A stretch of DNA of 64,000 nucleotides from Bradyrhizobium sp. Ec3.3 (GTDB lineage Bacteria; Pseudomonadota; Alphaproteobacteria; Rhizobiales; Xanthobacteraceae): positions 1 to 64,000 of the forward strand of contig NZ_AXAS01000019.1 in the NCBI RefSeq assembly GCF_000472925.1, read 5' to 3'. Below the pieces are notes generated by a model. That model ran no database searches and was not told the origin of the DNA. It saw nothing but the letters and a program-made list of their open reading frames with translations. This document shows positions 39,699-48,067 of the stretch, piece by piece (the first letter of the stretch is position 1; each line of letters begins with the position of its first letter). Made by a program: the position numbers and the translations under genes.

Positions 39699-42600
39699 AT
39701 GAAAGAAGTCGGCGACCAGCCGGTCGAGGGAGAGCGTCAGGTCAAGGCCCCGCTGATCATCGGCGTGGGCGCATCGCCCGGCGCCCTGGAGAGCATCCAG
39801 CGTTTCTTTGCCAAGCTGACCGTGGCGGACGACCAGGCCATCGTGCTGGCGCTTCAGCATCACGAGGCCTTCGACGAGGACCGGCTGCGCGAGGCCATGC
39901 GCGGCTCCAACGGCGCCAAGGTCGCCGACATCGGTGACGCCGGGACGATCGAGGGAGGTACGATCTACCTGTGCCCGCCGGCGATGATCACCACCATCCA
40001 GGGCGACCGTTTCGCGATTCGCAAGGCCGAGCAGGCACCGGGCGAGCGCGCCACGATCGACAGTTTCCTGGTGTCGCTCGCCGAAGAGCGCGCCGAGCAG
40101 TCGATCGGCGTGATTCTTGCCGGCACCGGCGGTGACGGCACGCTCGGCACCGCCACGCTCAAGGACCACGGCGGTCTGGCCATTGCGGAAAAGATAGCGA
40201 GCCTCGAATCCGAGCATCTGCTCGACGGCAACACGCCCGCGGCCATCGCCGACTACGTGCTGCCGCCGGAGGATATCCCCGAGCACATCCAGGTCTATGC
40301 CCGGCACCTGCGGCGCCTCGAGGAGAAGCAGGGCTTCGACGAAGTGCTGGCGGCAGCCGCGACCTCGCTCTCGCGCATCGCCGACATCCTGCGCAACAAG
40401 ACCGGCAATGATTTCCACGGCTACAAGCAGAACACCTTCCTTCGTCGCGTGCAGCGGCGCATGCAGGTGGTCCAGATCGACGAGATTCCGGGCTACGTCG
40501 ATTTCCTGCGAAACGACAAGGACGAGGCGCAGCACCTCTTCAACGATCTTCTGATCGGCGTCACCGAGTTCTTCCGCGACAAGCGCGAATTCGAGGTGCT
40601 GGAGACGCAGATCGTGCCAAAGATCTTCGAAGGCAAGGGCGCGGGCCAGCAGGTTCGGATCTGGGTGCTCGGCTGCGCCACCGGCGAGGAGGCCTATTCG
40701 ATCGGCATCCTCCTGCGCGAGCACATGGCGCGGCTCGATTCCGCACCGCAGGTCCAGATCTTCGCAACCGACATCGACGGGCGGGCGCTCGCCACCGCGC
40801 GGGTCGGCCGCTACCGCACCAATATCGAGGCGGATATGACCAACGAACGCCTCGCGCGCTGGTTCGTGCGCGAAGGCGATACCTATTGTGTGGTGAAGGA
40901 ATTGCGCGAGATGTGCATCTTCTCGCAGCACAACGTCATCAAGGACGCCCCGTTCTCCAAGCTTGATCTCGTCTCCTGCCGCAACCTCCTCATCTATCTC
41001 AATGCCGAACTGCAGAACCGGGTGATCCCGCTGTTCCATTTCGCGCTGTTGCCGGACCGCTACCTCTTTCTCGGTAATTCCGAGAACGTGACGCGGCATC
41101 CCAAGCTGTTTGCGCCGGTCGACCGCCGCGCCCGCATCTTCAAGAAGCTCGAGACCGGAACGCGGCTGCCGCCGGAATTTCCGATCACGACGACGGCGGG
41201 CAGGGCGCCGGTCGAGGTGCCGCCGGTGCGTTCGTTCGGCCCGGATGTGGGACTGGAGCGCCGCGCACAGCGGATCGCCGAGCGCTACGCGCCGGCCTAT
41301 GTCATCACCGACGACAATTTCCAGATCCTGCACTTCTCGGGGCGCACCGGCCGCTACATCGAGCCGACCGCGGGCGCCGCCACGCTCGACCTGCTGCAAC
41401 TCGTGCATCGCGATCTCAGGCTCGAACTGCGCACAGCGCTCGGCCGCGCGGCGGAGACCAACGAGCCCGCCCATGCCGAGCAGGTGCTACTCGGGCTGAA
41501 CGGCCACCGCGTTCTGGTCGACATCACGGTCGAGCCGATCCAGGAGGGCACCGGCGGTCACCGCAATTTCGTGGTGCTGTTCAAAGACGGTCCCGTCCGC
41601 GCGATCGAGGCCGACCAGGGCAATCCCAATGCGCTGGTGCGCACGGAGCACGTCGAGCGGCTGGAAAGCGAGCTGCGGGCGACGCGGGAGCGACTGCAGG
41701 CGACCATCGAGGAGCTCGAGAGCACCAACGAGGAGCTGAAATCCTCCAACGAGGAATACCAGTCTCTGAACGAAGAGCTGCAATCGGCCAATGAAGAGCT
41801 CGAGACCTCGCGCGAGGAATTGCAGTCGGTCAACGAGGAGCTGACCACGGTCAATGGCGAGCTGGCGCACCGCGTGCAGGAACTGACGCGCGCCACCAGC
41901 GATCTGAAGAATTTCCTCGAGAGCACGCAGATCGCAACCGTGTTCCTCGACAATGATTTGCGGGTGATGAATTTCACGCCCGCGATTACGCAGGTCCTGC
42001 ACCTGGTGGAAACCGACGTCGGCCGCCCGATCGCCCACATCAAGGCGCGCATCCCCATCGAGGAGCTCTATGATGACGTCCGCCGCGTGCTGCGGACGCT
42101 GGCGAGCGCCGAGCGCGAGCTGACCGGGCCGGACAGCGGTACCCGCTATATCGTGCGCATCCTGCCTTATCGCAGCATCGACAATTTCATCGCCGGCGTC
42201 GTCATCACCTTCATCGATGTCACCGCGATCACTCGCGCCGAGGAGCGGCAGCGCCTGCTGCTCGCCGAGCTCCAGCATCGTGTCCGCAACACGCTCGGCG
42301 TCGTGCGCTCGATCGCCCGCCGCTCCGCGGAATCGAGCTCTACGGTAGAGGAATACGCCTCCCATCTCGACGGCCGCTTGAACGCCTTCGCGCGCACCCA
42401 GGCGCTGGTGACCCGCGATCCCGAGGGCGGCGTCGATCTCGAATATCTCGTCGTCGAGGAGCTCCTGGCCTATAATGCTCGCGAGGGTGAGCAGGTGCGG
42501 GTTTCCGGCCCCAAGGTACGTCTCCAGCCTAAGGCCGCGGAGACTTTCGCGCTCGCCATCCACGAACTCGCGACCAACGCGCTGAAATATGGCGCCTTGA

Positions 42601-42866
42601 GCCGGCCCACGGGGCGGATCGAAATCTCCTGGCGCTTCGATGAGGCCACCGATCCGCCGGAACTGGTCTTCGAATGGCGCGAGCGGGGCGGGCCACAGGT
42701 TACACCGCCGCCGCGAAAGGGTTTTGGCACCGAGCTTCTGGAGCGCACGCTGGCGTTCGAGTTCAAGGGCCAGACGACAATAGCGTTCAGCACTTCAGGG
42801 CTGCAATGTACGATCACGATTCCCTTGAGCAAGCGCACGTTCCATACGCCGGGGGGGGGTAACTAA
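39699..42866 (+). CDS. CheB-CheR-PAS-HWE histidine kinase fusion
   Basis: The 1055-residue cytoplasmic protein has domains in this order. CheB methylesterase-like: IIGVGASPGALESIQRFF and GTGGDGTLGTATLKDHGG, about 17-190. CheR methyltransferase: LLIGVTEFFRDKREFEVLE and RIWVLGCATGEEAYSIGILL for SAM binding, about 215-480. Then a PAS-like segment, a Glu-rich coiled coil (about 650-735, TIEELESTNEELKSSNEEYQ), a second PAS (about 735-845) and an HWE/HisKA_2-type kinase with LLLAELQHRVRNTLGVVRSI (phospho-His about 859). Such fusions couple methylation chemistry to phosphorelay in rhizobia; the input is unknown. A G9 run at 42851-42859 sits just before the stop, which overlaps the Crp/Fnr ATG. Confidence 0.88.
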   Translation: MKEVGDQPVEGERQVKAPLIIGVGASPGALESIQRFFAKLTVADDQAIVLALQHHEAFDEDRLREAMRGSNGAKVADIGDAGTIEGGTIYLCPPAMITTIQGDRFAIRKAEQAPGERATIDSFLVSLAEERAEQSIGVILAGTGGDGTLGTATLKDHGGLAIAEKIASLESEHLLDGNTPAAIADYVLPPEDIPEHIQVYARHLRRLEEKQGFDEVLAAAATSLSRIADILRNKTGNDFHGYKQNTFLRRVQRRMQVVQIDEIPGYVDFLRNDKDEAQHLFNDLLIGVTEFFRDKREFEVLETQIVPKIFEGKGAGQQVRIWVLGCATGEEAYSIGILLREHMARLDSAPQVQIFATDIDGRALATARVGRYRTNIEADMTNERLARWFVREGDTYCVVKELREMCIFSQHNVIKDAPFSKLDLVSCRNLLIYLNAELQNRVIPLFHFALLPDRYLFLGNSENVTRHPKLFAPVDRRARIFKKLETGTRLPPEFPITTTAGRAPVEVPPVRSFGPDVGLERRAQRIAERYAPAYVITDDNFQILHFSGRTGRYIEPTAGAATLDLLQLVHRDLRLELRTALGRAAETNEPAHAEQVLLGLNGHRVLVDITVEPIQEGTGGHRNFVVLFKDGPVRAIEADQGNPNALVRTEHVERLESELRATRERLQATIEELESTNEELKSSNEEYQSLNEELQSANEELETSREELQSVNEELTTVNGELAHRVQELTRATSDLKNFLESTQIATVFLDNDLRVMNFTPAITQVLHLVETDVGRPIAHIKARIPIEELYDDVRRVLRTLASAERELTGPDSGTRYIVRILPYRSIDNFIAGVVITFIDVTAITRAEERQRLLLAELQHRVRNTLGVVRSIARRSAESSSTVEEYASHLDGRLNAFARTQALVTRDPEGGVDLEYLVVEELLAYNAREGEQVRVSGPKVRLQPKAAETFALAIHELATNALKYGALSRPTGRIEISWRFDEATDPPELVFEWRERGGPQVTPPPRKGFGTELLERTLAFEFKGQTTIAFSTSGLQCTITIPLSKRTFHTPGGGN

Positions 42867-43612
42867 TGCCCGTGTCGACCCTCGATCGAAGCGTTACTGA
42901 TCCGGTCATTCGCCGGCTGAATGCGCTGCGGCCGTTGTCGGCGGGCGCCTCTGCTTCGCTCGAGCACGCCGTCCTCGAAGGGATGCAACGCGCGGGTTCT
43001 GGCGAGGACCTGATCTCCGAGGGCGATCCCGTCGACAGCGTCCGCATCGTGCTGTCGGGATGGCTCTGCCGTTACAAGACACTGGAGGACGGGCGCCGCC
43101 AGATCGTCAATTTCATCTTCCCCGGCGAGACCTGCGACGCGCATGCGTTCCTGCTGGCGGTGATGGATCACTCCATCGCGACGCTGACGCCGGTCGTTTA
43201 TACCGAAATCAAGCGCGCGCGTTTCGAGAGTCTGATCGCGAGCGACCGTTCGCTGGCGGAGGCGTTCTGGTGCGAGACGCTCGTGAGCTGCGCCATCCAG
43301 CGCGAATGGGCCATCAATCTCGGCCGCCGTGTCGCTCTGGAACGGGTGGCGCATCTGTTCTGCGAGATTTTCGAGCGGCTGCGCCCGGTCGGAATGATCG
43401 ACGGCAATTCCTGTATCATGCCGGTAACCCAGATGGATCTGGCCGACGCCACCGGCCTGTCGGTGGTCCATCTCAATCGCACCGTGCAGGAATTGCGCGC
43501 CGCCGGCCTGATCGTACTGCGCGAGCGCACCTTGACGGTCAACGATGTCGAAGCACTCAAGGACGCCGCGCTGTACTCGCCGAGCTATCTGCAACTCTAC
43601 CGCAGCAAGTAG
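42866..43612 (+). CDS. Crp/Fnr-family transcriptional regulator
   Basis: The 248-residue product has an N-terminal cyclic-nucleotide-binding fold (about 20-140; EDLISEGDPVDSVRIVLSGW, GRRQIVNFIFPGETCDAHAF) and a C-terminal winged helix (about 160-225; VTQMDLADATGLSVVHLNRT, VQELRAAGLIV). No FNR-type N-terminal cysteine cluster is seen, so it does not look like an oxygen-sensing Fe-S protein. The recognition helix (SVVHLNRTVQEL) matches the bradyrhizobial Crp/Fnr subgroup often found next to HWE kinases. The start codon overlaps the kinase stop (TAATG), so the two proteins are made together. Confidence 0.85.
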   Translation: MPVSTLDRSVTDPVIRRLNALRPLSAGASASLEHAVLEGMQRAGSGEDLISEGDPVDSVRIVLSGWLCRYKTLEDGRRQIVNFIFPGETCDAHAFLLAVMDHSIATLTPVVYTEIKRARFESLIASDRSLAEAFWCETLVSCAIQREWAINLGRRVALERVAHLFCEIFERLRPVGMIDGNSCIMPVTQMDLADATGLSVVHLNRTVQELRAAGLIVLRERTLTVNDVEALKDAALYSPSYLQLYRSK

Positions 43613-43860
43613 CCGGTCTTTCATATCGTTGGGCAGCAAGCTCCATTCGCCTGACCGCATCGCAGTGCAGCGCCAGACCTGGCGGCGAGCAACAATTGCT
43701 CCGCTTAACCTATGGAAATGCCGGAACCCGGTTCCGCCCCGAAGCTACGAAGGCTGTCCGCCCGGGCCGCCTCCTGGTGCGGCAGGCGATCGGCCCCGGC
43801 GCTCTGAGCCTCCGGCCGGGGCCGATTCCCTTCCATCCAGATCGTTCGTGAACTCAGAAG

Positions 43861-44082
43861 ATGACCACCAAACGCAACCGTACCAAACAGACGCATTCGC
43901 TTCAGGAGCGTTTGCAGATCTCAGCCGAACTGGCCCGCCAACATGCCCGCCGTCTTCCGGCCGGCAAGGAGCGAGAGATGTTGCTGCGCCGGGCGAAGCA
44001 GGACGAAGTGGCTTCCAATCTGACCGACTGGTTGACCGCCCCGGCTGTCCGCAAGCGCTGGCAAGGAGAAGGCAGATCATGA
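43861..44082 (+). CDS. Small conserved protein (LPPGKERE family), copy 2
   Basis: The 73-residue basic helical protein reads LQISAELARQHARRLPAGKE then REMLLRRAKQDEVASNLTDW and LTAPAVRKRW. It clearly shares its core with the 6854-7051 product. Its TGA overlaps the next ATG, and AAGGAGAAGG within its end provides the ribosome site for the following gene. Function unknown. Confidence 0.6.
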   Translation: MTTKRNRTKQTHSLQERLQISAELARQHARRLPAGKEREMLLRRAKQDEVASNLTDWLTAPAVRKRWQGEGRS

Positions 44083-44321
44083 AGCACTACCGGGCATTCC
44101 AGATCGATCCTGACGGCCATGTCTTCGGCTGCATCAATCTCGTCTGCGACGGCGAGGAGGAAGCCAAGCGCCAGGCCCAAGCGCTGGTGAGCTTCTATCC
44201 CATCGAACTGTGGCGTCTGGACCAGCGCATCGCCAAGTTCGAACCCGTCTCGCAAATGCCTGATCGTGTGACGCAGCTTCGCGATCAGGCCCCGAGCGCC
44301 AGTCAGAATCCGAACGGATAG
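44079..44321 (+). CDS. Small conserved hypothetical protein
   Basis: The 80-residue product MKHYRAFQIDPDGHVFGCIN then LVCDGEEEAKRQAQALVSFY and PIELWRLDQRIAKFEP belongs to a small family that I recall in bradyrhizobia (YRAY.LD..GH......I.C..D..A...A). It is coupled to the preceding gene by ATGA. Its last 19 bases overlap, antiparallel, the end of an erythromycin-esterase remnant. Function unknown. Confidence 0.6.
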   Translation: MKHYRAFQIDPDGHVFGCINLVCDGEEEAKRQAQALVSFYPIELWRLDQRIAKFEPVSQMPDRVTQLRDQAPSASQNPNG

Positions 44322-44545
44322 GTGTCCGCAGCGCCACGCGACGAGCCGACGGCTAGCGGCGTGACTGCGCTCGTCTCTTCAAACCAGACCAAGGCGTCGT
44401 ACTGCTCAGGCAGCACGGCCTCGAAAATAGTGGCTCAAGAATTCCGTCTCGGGCCGATACACCACGCCGATCGCGCGCTCTAGCCGCGGATCGGTGAGAC
44501 TTGCGCGCAAGTCTTTTCGTGCCGGATTGTCAGCTTTAGGCCGAT
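44303..44545 (-). pseudogene. Erythromycin-esterase-family gene, C-terminal frameshifted remnant
   Basis: The minus strand reads DNPARKDLRASLTDPRLERA then IGVVYRPETEFLSHYF. After one base, the next frame reads FEAVLPEQYDALVWFEETSA then VTPLA and DTYPFGF with a stop at 44303. This is the C-terminal end of erythromycin-esterase-like proteins as I remember them (YRP.TE..SHYF.A.LP.QFDA). The shift fits one extra T in a TTTT run near 44425. Nothing of the N-terminal 300 residues remains upstream, where the LacI gene's end lies. Confidence 0.6.
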
Positions 44546-44609
44546 CGAGACGGCAGCCGTTTCAACTGCAGCGCATCGTGCGACGAGCGGATCAGGAGAT
44601 GAGACCTTG

Positions 44610-45602
44610 TTACGCCTCGCCGTGCGGCATGATCCGCTCCGCGTGGCCCCTGCCGTGCCAGACGTGGTCGAGTAGCTCGACGATCGGTTGGCCAAAATCC
44701 TCGTATTTCACCTCGATCGATCGCAGCCACGGCGCAATCCAGCGGTTGAGTGGGTTGCCATCGATGCCGACGAGCCTGCAGCGCTCCGGAACCAGGATGC
44801 CGCTCTCGCGAGCAAGGCGATAGGCGCCGTAGGCGATCTGGTCGCTGACGCACATCAGTCCCTCGAGCCAGCCATCTCGCGCGGCGAGCTGCCGGGCGGC
44901 CTCATAGCCGATCTCGAGGTGAGAACGGCCGGCCGCCTCGGCCTTCGGGATTTCTGTGACGCCGAGCGCGCGCATGCGGTTGCAGAACCCCTTGAGGCGA
45001 TCCCGCGTAACGGACGATCCCTGGGCGGGCGCCAGCACGCCGCAGCGCCGCAGTCCCGCGGACCACAGCATGTCGGCGGCCTCAGCGCCCGCCTTGATGT
45101 TGTCGATGCCAACGAAGGCACCGCGCCCGAACGGCGGGCGGCGGTTGACGAAGACCATTGGCGCGCCATCAGCAACGAAATCCTTCAGCACTGCGCTCGG
45201 CACACTGGCGACCATGATGTAGCCGCGCACCACCTGCGAACGCATGGCGTTGAGATATTCGTCCTGCAGATCGGGCCGATCGTGCGTGTCGCAGAGGATC
45301 ATCACATAACCGGCGGCGCGCAAGGCGGCTTCGGTCGAAGCAGCGATGGCGGCCATCACGGGATTGTCCAGGTTGGGGGCGAGCATCGCGACGAGGCGGC
45401 TTTCGCGCCGCCGCAACGTTCGGCCAGCGTGGTTGGGGTGGTAGCCCACGACGGCGATGGCCTTGCGGACGCGCTCGATGGTCTCGGCCGAGGCCCGGCG
45501 CGTTTCGCCGTTGACGATGCGCGAGACGGTGGCGATCGAAACCCCGGCAGCCGCGGCGACTGTCGCGAGTGAGGCGGGGGCGGAGCGTTGCTTGCTCGTC
45601 AT
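44610..45602 (-). CDS. LacI-family transcriptional repressor
   Basis: The 330-residue product has an N-terminal LacI helix-turn-helix (SLATVAAAAGVSIATVSRIV, NGETRRASAETIERV), the hinge GYHPNHAGRTLRRRESRLVA and a periplasmic-binding-type effector domain (MLAPNLDNPVMAAIAASTEA, GFCNRMRALGVTEIP). ATG 45602 is chosen so the HTH starts at residue 10. It is divergent from the sugar ABC/GH31 operon, with a perfect palindrome GGCAAACGTTTGCC in the 109-base gap. It likely represses that operon until an alpha-glucoside or derivative binds. Confidence 0.88.
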   Translation of the reverse strand: MTSKQRSAPASLATVAAAAGVSIATVSRIVNGETRRASAETIERVRKAIAVVGYHPNHAGRTLRRRESRLVAMLAPNLDNPVMAAIAASTEAALRAAGYVMILCDTHDRPDLQDEYLNAMRSQVVRGYIMVASVPSAVLKDFVADGAPMVFVNRRPPFGRGAFVGIDNIKAGAEAADMLWSAGLRRCGVLAPAQGSSVTRDRLKGFCNRMRALGVTEIPKAEAAGRSHLEIGYEAARQLAARDGWLEGLMCVSDQIAYGAYRLARESGILVPERCRLVGIDGNPLNRWIAPWLRSIEVKYEDFGQPIVELLDHVWHGRGHAERIMPHGEA

Positions 45603-45657
45603 TGTTCGGCTCGGGTGTGATCCGCTGAACAGAGAGAATACAGCGATTGACAGCTTA

Positions 45658-45671
45658 GGCAAACGTTTGCC
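45658..45671. promoter_or_regulatory. LacI-type operator
   Basis: GGCAAACGTTTGCC is a perfect 14-base palindrome with the central CG typical of LacI-family sites. It follows TTGACA (45647-45652), a good -35 for the plus operon, so bound repressor would block that promoter. Confidence 0.75.
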
Positions 45672-45711
45672 AAACTGCCTCTAACAATCAAAGTATCGCC
45701 GGAGGACGCAA

Positions 45712-47010
45712 ATGAGGACAATGACCCGACGCGCTATCAGCACCTCTGTGCTGGCGGCCTGCCTCCTGGCGGGCGGTTCGGGCGTTCGCCCCGCCGAGGC
45801 GCAGACAGTCCTTCGGATGACCTGGTACTCGGACGGCAACGAAGGCGAGGTAATGGCCGATCTCCTCCGCCGCTTCGAGGACAAGAACCGGGACATTCAC
45901 GTCGTTCTGGACCAGGTGCCGTTCAAGGCCATCAACGAGAATCTGCCGGTGCAACTGGCTTCGGGGCAGGGACCTGACATCGCCCGCGTGGGCGACATGG
46001 GCGGTCTTGCCCGCTATATGCTCGACCTGCGCCCCTACTTGAAGAACGCCGATTACTGGGAGGCGAATTACGGTCCCTTCCTGCAGTGGATGCGGGTGCC
46101 GGGCGACACGTCTTCAATCCCGGGCTTCATGACCCAGCTGACCGTGACCGGACCTTTCGTCAACAAGACGCTGTTCGAGCAGGCGGGCGTCGCAATGCCG
46201 GGTCCGAAAGCGTCCTGGGAGGACTGGGGCAAGGCGACAAAGGAGGTGGCGGACAAGGTCCAGGCGCCATTTCCGATCGCGTTCGACCGTTCCGGCCACC
46301 GCTTTTTCGGATTGGCGATTTCGGAAGGCGCCGCCGTGTTCGATGGCAATGGTCAGCCGGCGGTCGTTGACGACGGGTTCAAGCGCGCGGCCAAGCTGAT
46401 CTACGACTGGCACAACACTGGCGTGATGTCGAAGGAGCTATGGGGCTCGGTTGCGGGGGCGACCTACCGTGGCGCCAACGAGGAATTCAAGAACGCCCAG
46501 GTCGTCATGTACGAATCGGGCTCCTGGCAGATCAGCCAGTTCGACAAGACGATCGGAACGGCGTTTGACTGGGTTGCGGTGCCGACGCCATGTGGGCCGG
46601 CGAACTGCTCCGGTATGCCGGGCGGCGCGGCGCTGGTCGGCATCAAGTCGACCAAGCACCCCGAAGAAGTGGCGCGCGTGCTCGATTACCTCGCGAGCGA
46701 GGAGGTCGTCGCCGAGTTCTATGCCCGCTCCCTGTTCGTGCCGGGCCATCTCGGTCTCGCCCGCAAAGGCCTCGACTACAAGGATGCGTCGCCGGTTGCG
46801 AATGCGGCGCTCAAGGTCTTCAGCGACAGCGTCAACCAGCTCGCGCCAGCGGCCAACCGGCTGCAGGGTTATCCGGCGAGCCGCGTCATCCTCAATGCGG
46901 TGATCAGCCGGCTTGGCCAGGCCGTCGCCGGCGAGGTTACTCTCGATGAGGCCTACAAGCGCATCTCGGGCGACATCGAGCAGCAGCTCGCCGAGCGCAA
47001 CAAGAAATAG
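45712..47010 (+). CDS. Sugar ABC transporter substrate-binding protein
   Basis: The 432-residue product has a signal peptide (RRAISTSVLAACLLAGGSGV, cleavage near AEAQT) and the family 1 solute-binding fold: VLRMTWYSDGNEGEVMADLL, LASGQGPDIARVGDMGGLAR and an aromatic-rich sugar site (YESGSWQISQFDKTIG). It belongs to the MalE/UgpB group that delivers oligosaccharides to two-permease ABC importers. The GGAGGA-containing leader gives a good ribosome site. First gene of a five-gene operon that also encodes an alpha-glucosidase, so alpha-glucosides are the likely substrate. Confidence 0.85.
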   Translation: MRTMTRRAISTSVLAACLLAGGSGVRPAEAQTVLRMTWYSDGNEGEVMADLLRRFEDKNRDIHVVLDQVPFKAINENLPVQLASGQGPDIARVGDMGGLARYMLDLRPYLKNADYWEANYGPFLQWMRVPGDTSSIPGFMTQLTVTGPFVNKTLFEQAGVAMPGPKASWEDWGKATKEVADKVQAPFPIAFDRSGHRFFGLAISEGAAVFDGNGQPAVVDDGFKRAAKLIYDWHNTGVMSKELWGSVAGATYRGANEEFKNAQVVMYESGSWQISQFDKTIGTAFDWVAVPTPCGPANCSGMPGGAALVGIKSTKHPEEVARVLDYLASEEVVAEFYARSLFVPGHLGLARKGLDYKDASPVANAALKVFSDSVNQLAPAANRLQGYPASRVILNAVISRLGQAVAGEVTLDEAYKRISGDIEQQLAERNKK

Positions 47011-47029
47011 GCGCCGGACGCATCACGGC

Positions 47030-48067
47030 ATGACTGATTTGCCAACCGGCATTGAACCGCAGGCCGCGCCGACCGTCCCGCTGCTGGCGCGTTTGCGGCG
47101 CGCGGGCGAGACAGCGCTCGGGACCCTGCTGCGCCTCGTTGACCGTCCGATGCGCCTGTTGCAGCGGCTCATCGGCGAGCGGCGGATGGCCTATGTCTTT
47201 CTGCTGCCGAACCTCGTTTTCTTCTCGCTGTTCGTGTTCGTCCCGCTTGCGATCGATCTGGTGTTTTCGTTCACCGGTGGGGAGTCGCTGTTTCCTTCGC
47301 AGCGACCCTATGTCGGAACCGATCAGTACGCCTATCTGTTCGATTGCGGCTCCTTCCTCGATCCAGCTTCGTGCCGGGTCGATCATTTCTGGCGCGGCGT
47401 TGCCAATACGCTGCGTTTCACCATGTTCCAGCTCGTATCCATGGTGGCGTTTTCGCTCGTCACCGCGCTGGTCCTGAACATGCGGATCCGCGGCCGCGGC
47501 TTCTTTCGCGCGGTATATTTCTTTCCGGTGCTGCTGTCGCCGGTCGTGGTTGCGCTGGTCTGGAAATGGATCCTGCAGCGCGACGGCCTGCTGAACGCCG
47601 GGCTCACCACGATCGGCGGGCAGAAGATCCTGTTCTTCGTCGACCCGGGCTGGGCGATGTTCTGGTCAGTGTTCGTCTCGGTCTGGGCGCATATGGGCTT
47701 TTACACCCTCATCCTGCTTGCGGGGTTGCAGGCCATTCCAGCCGATCTCTACGAAGCGGCCCAGATGGACGCGACGCCGCGTTGGCGCGTGTTCTGGCGG
47801 ATCACGCTGCCGCTGCTCTGGCCGAACCTCATCGTGGTGATCGTGCTGGCGCTGATCCGCGGCGTGCAGACGTTCGATGAGGTGTTCGTGCTGACCGGCG
47901 GCGGACCGGGTACCGCAACCCTGATGATCGTGCAGTACATCTACGAGACGGCATTTGCGAGCCAGGTGCAGAATTTCGGCCTCGCCGCGGCGGCGTCGAT
48001 CGTGCTCGGCGTGGTGCTGTTTCTGCTCACGCTGGCGCAGCTGTCTCGCACCCGGAGCGCCTCATGA
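47030..48067 (+). CDS. Sugar ABC transporter permease (MalF type)
   Basis: The 345-residue inner-membrane protein has six to seven helices after a 50-residue cytoplasmic N-terminus (AYVFLLPNLVFFSLFVFVPL). It carries the EAA loop LYEAAQMDATPRWRVFWRIT that contacts the ATPase, and VFVLTGGGPGTATLMIVQYI. ATG 47030 lies 19 bases after the binding-protein gene; the frame upstream is antisense-like noise. The stop overlaps the second permease (ATGA). Confidence 0.86.
   Translation: MTDLPTGIEPQAAPTVPLLARLRRAGETALGTLLRLVDRPMRLLQRLIGERRMAYVFLLPNLVFFSLFVFVPLAIDLVFSFTGGESLFPSQRPYVGTDQYAYLFDCGSFLDPASCRVDHFWRGVANTLRFTMFQLVSMVAFSLVTALVLNMRIRGRGFFRAVYFFPVLLSPVVVALVWKWILQRDGLLNAGLTTIGGQKILFFVDPGWAMFWSVFVSVWAHMGFYTLILLAGLQAIPADLYEAAQMDATPRWRVFWRITLPLLWPNLIVVIVLALIRGVQTFDEVFVLTGGGPGTATLMIVQYIYETAFASQVQNFGLAAAASIVLGVVLFLLTLAQLSRTRSAS

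Noticed and set aside
39312..41474. 720-residue open frame on the minus strand
   Set aside because: It is antisense to the CheB-CheR-kinase fusion, whose domains are unmistakable. Its composition is that of a shadow frame.
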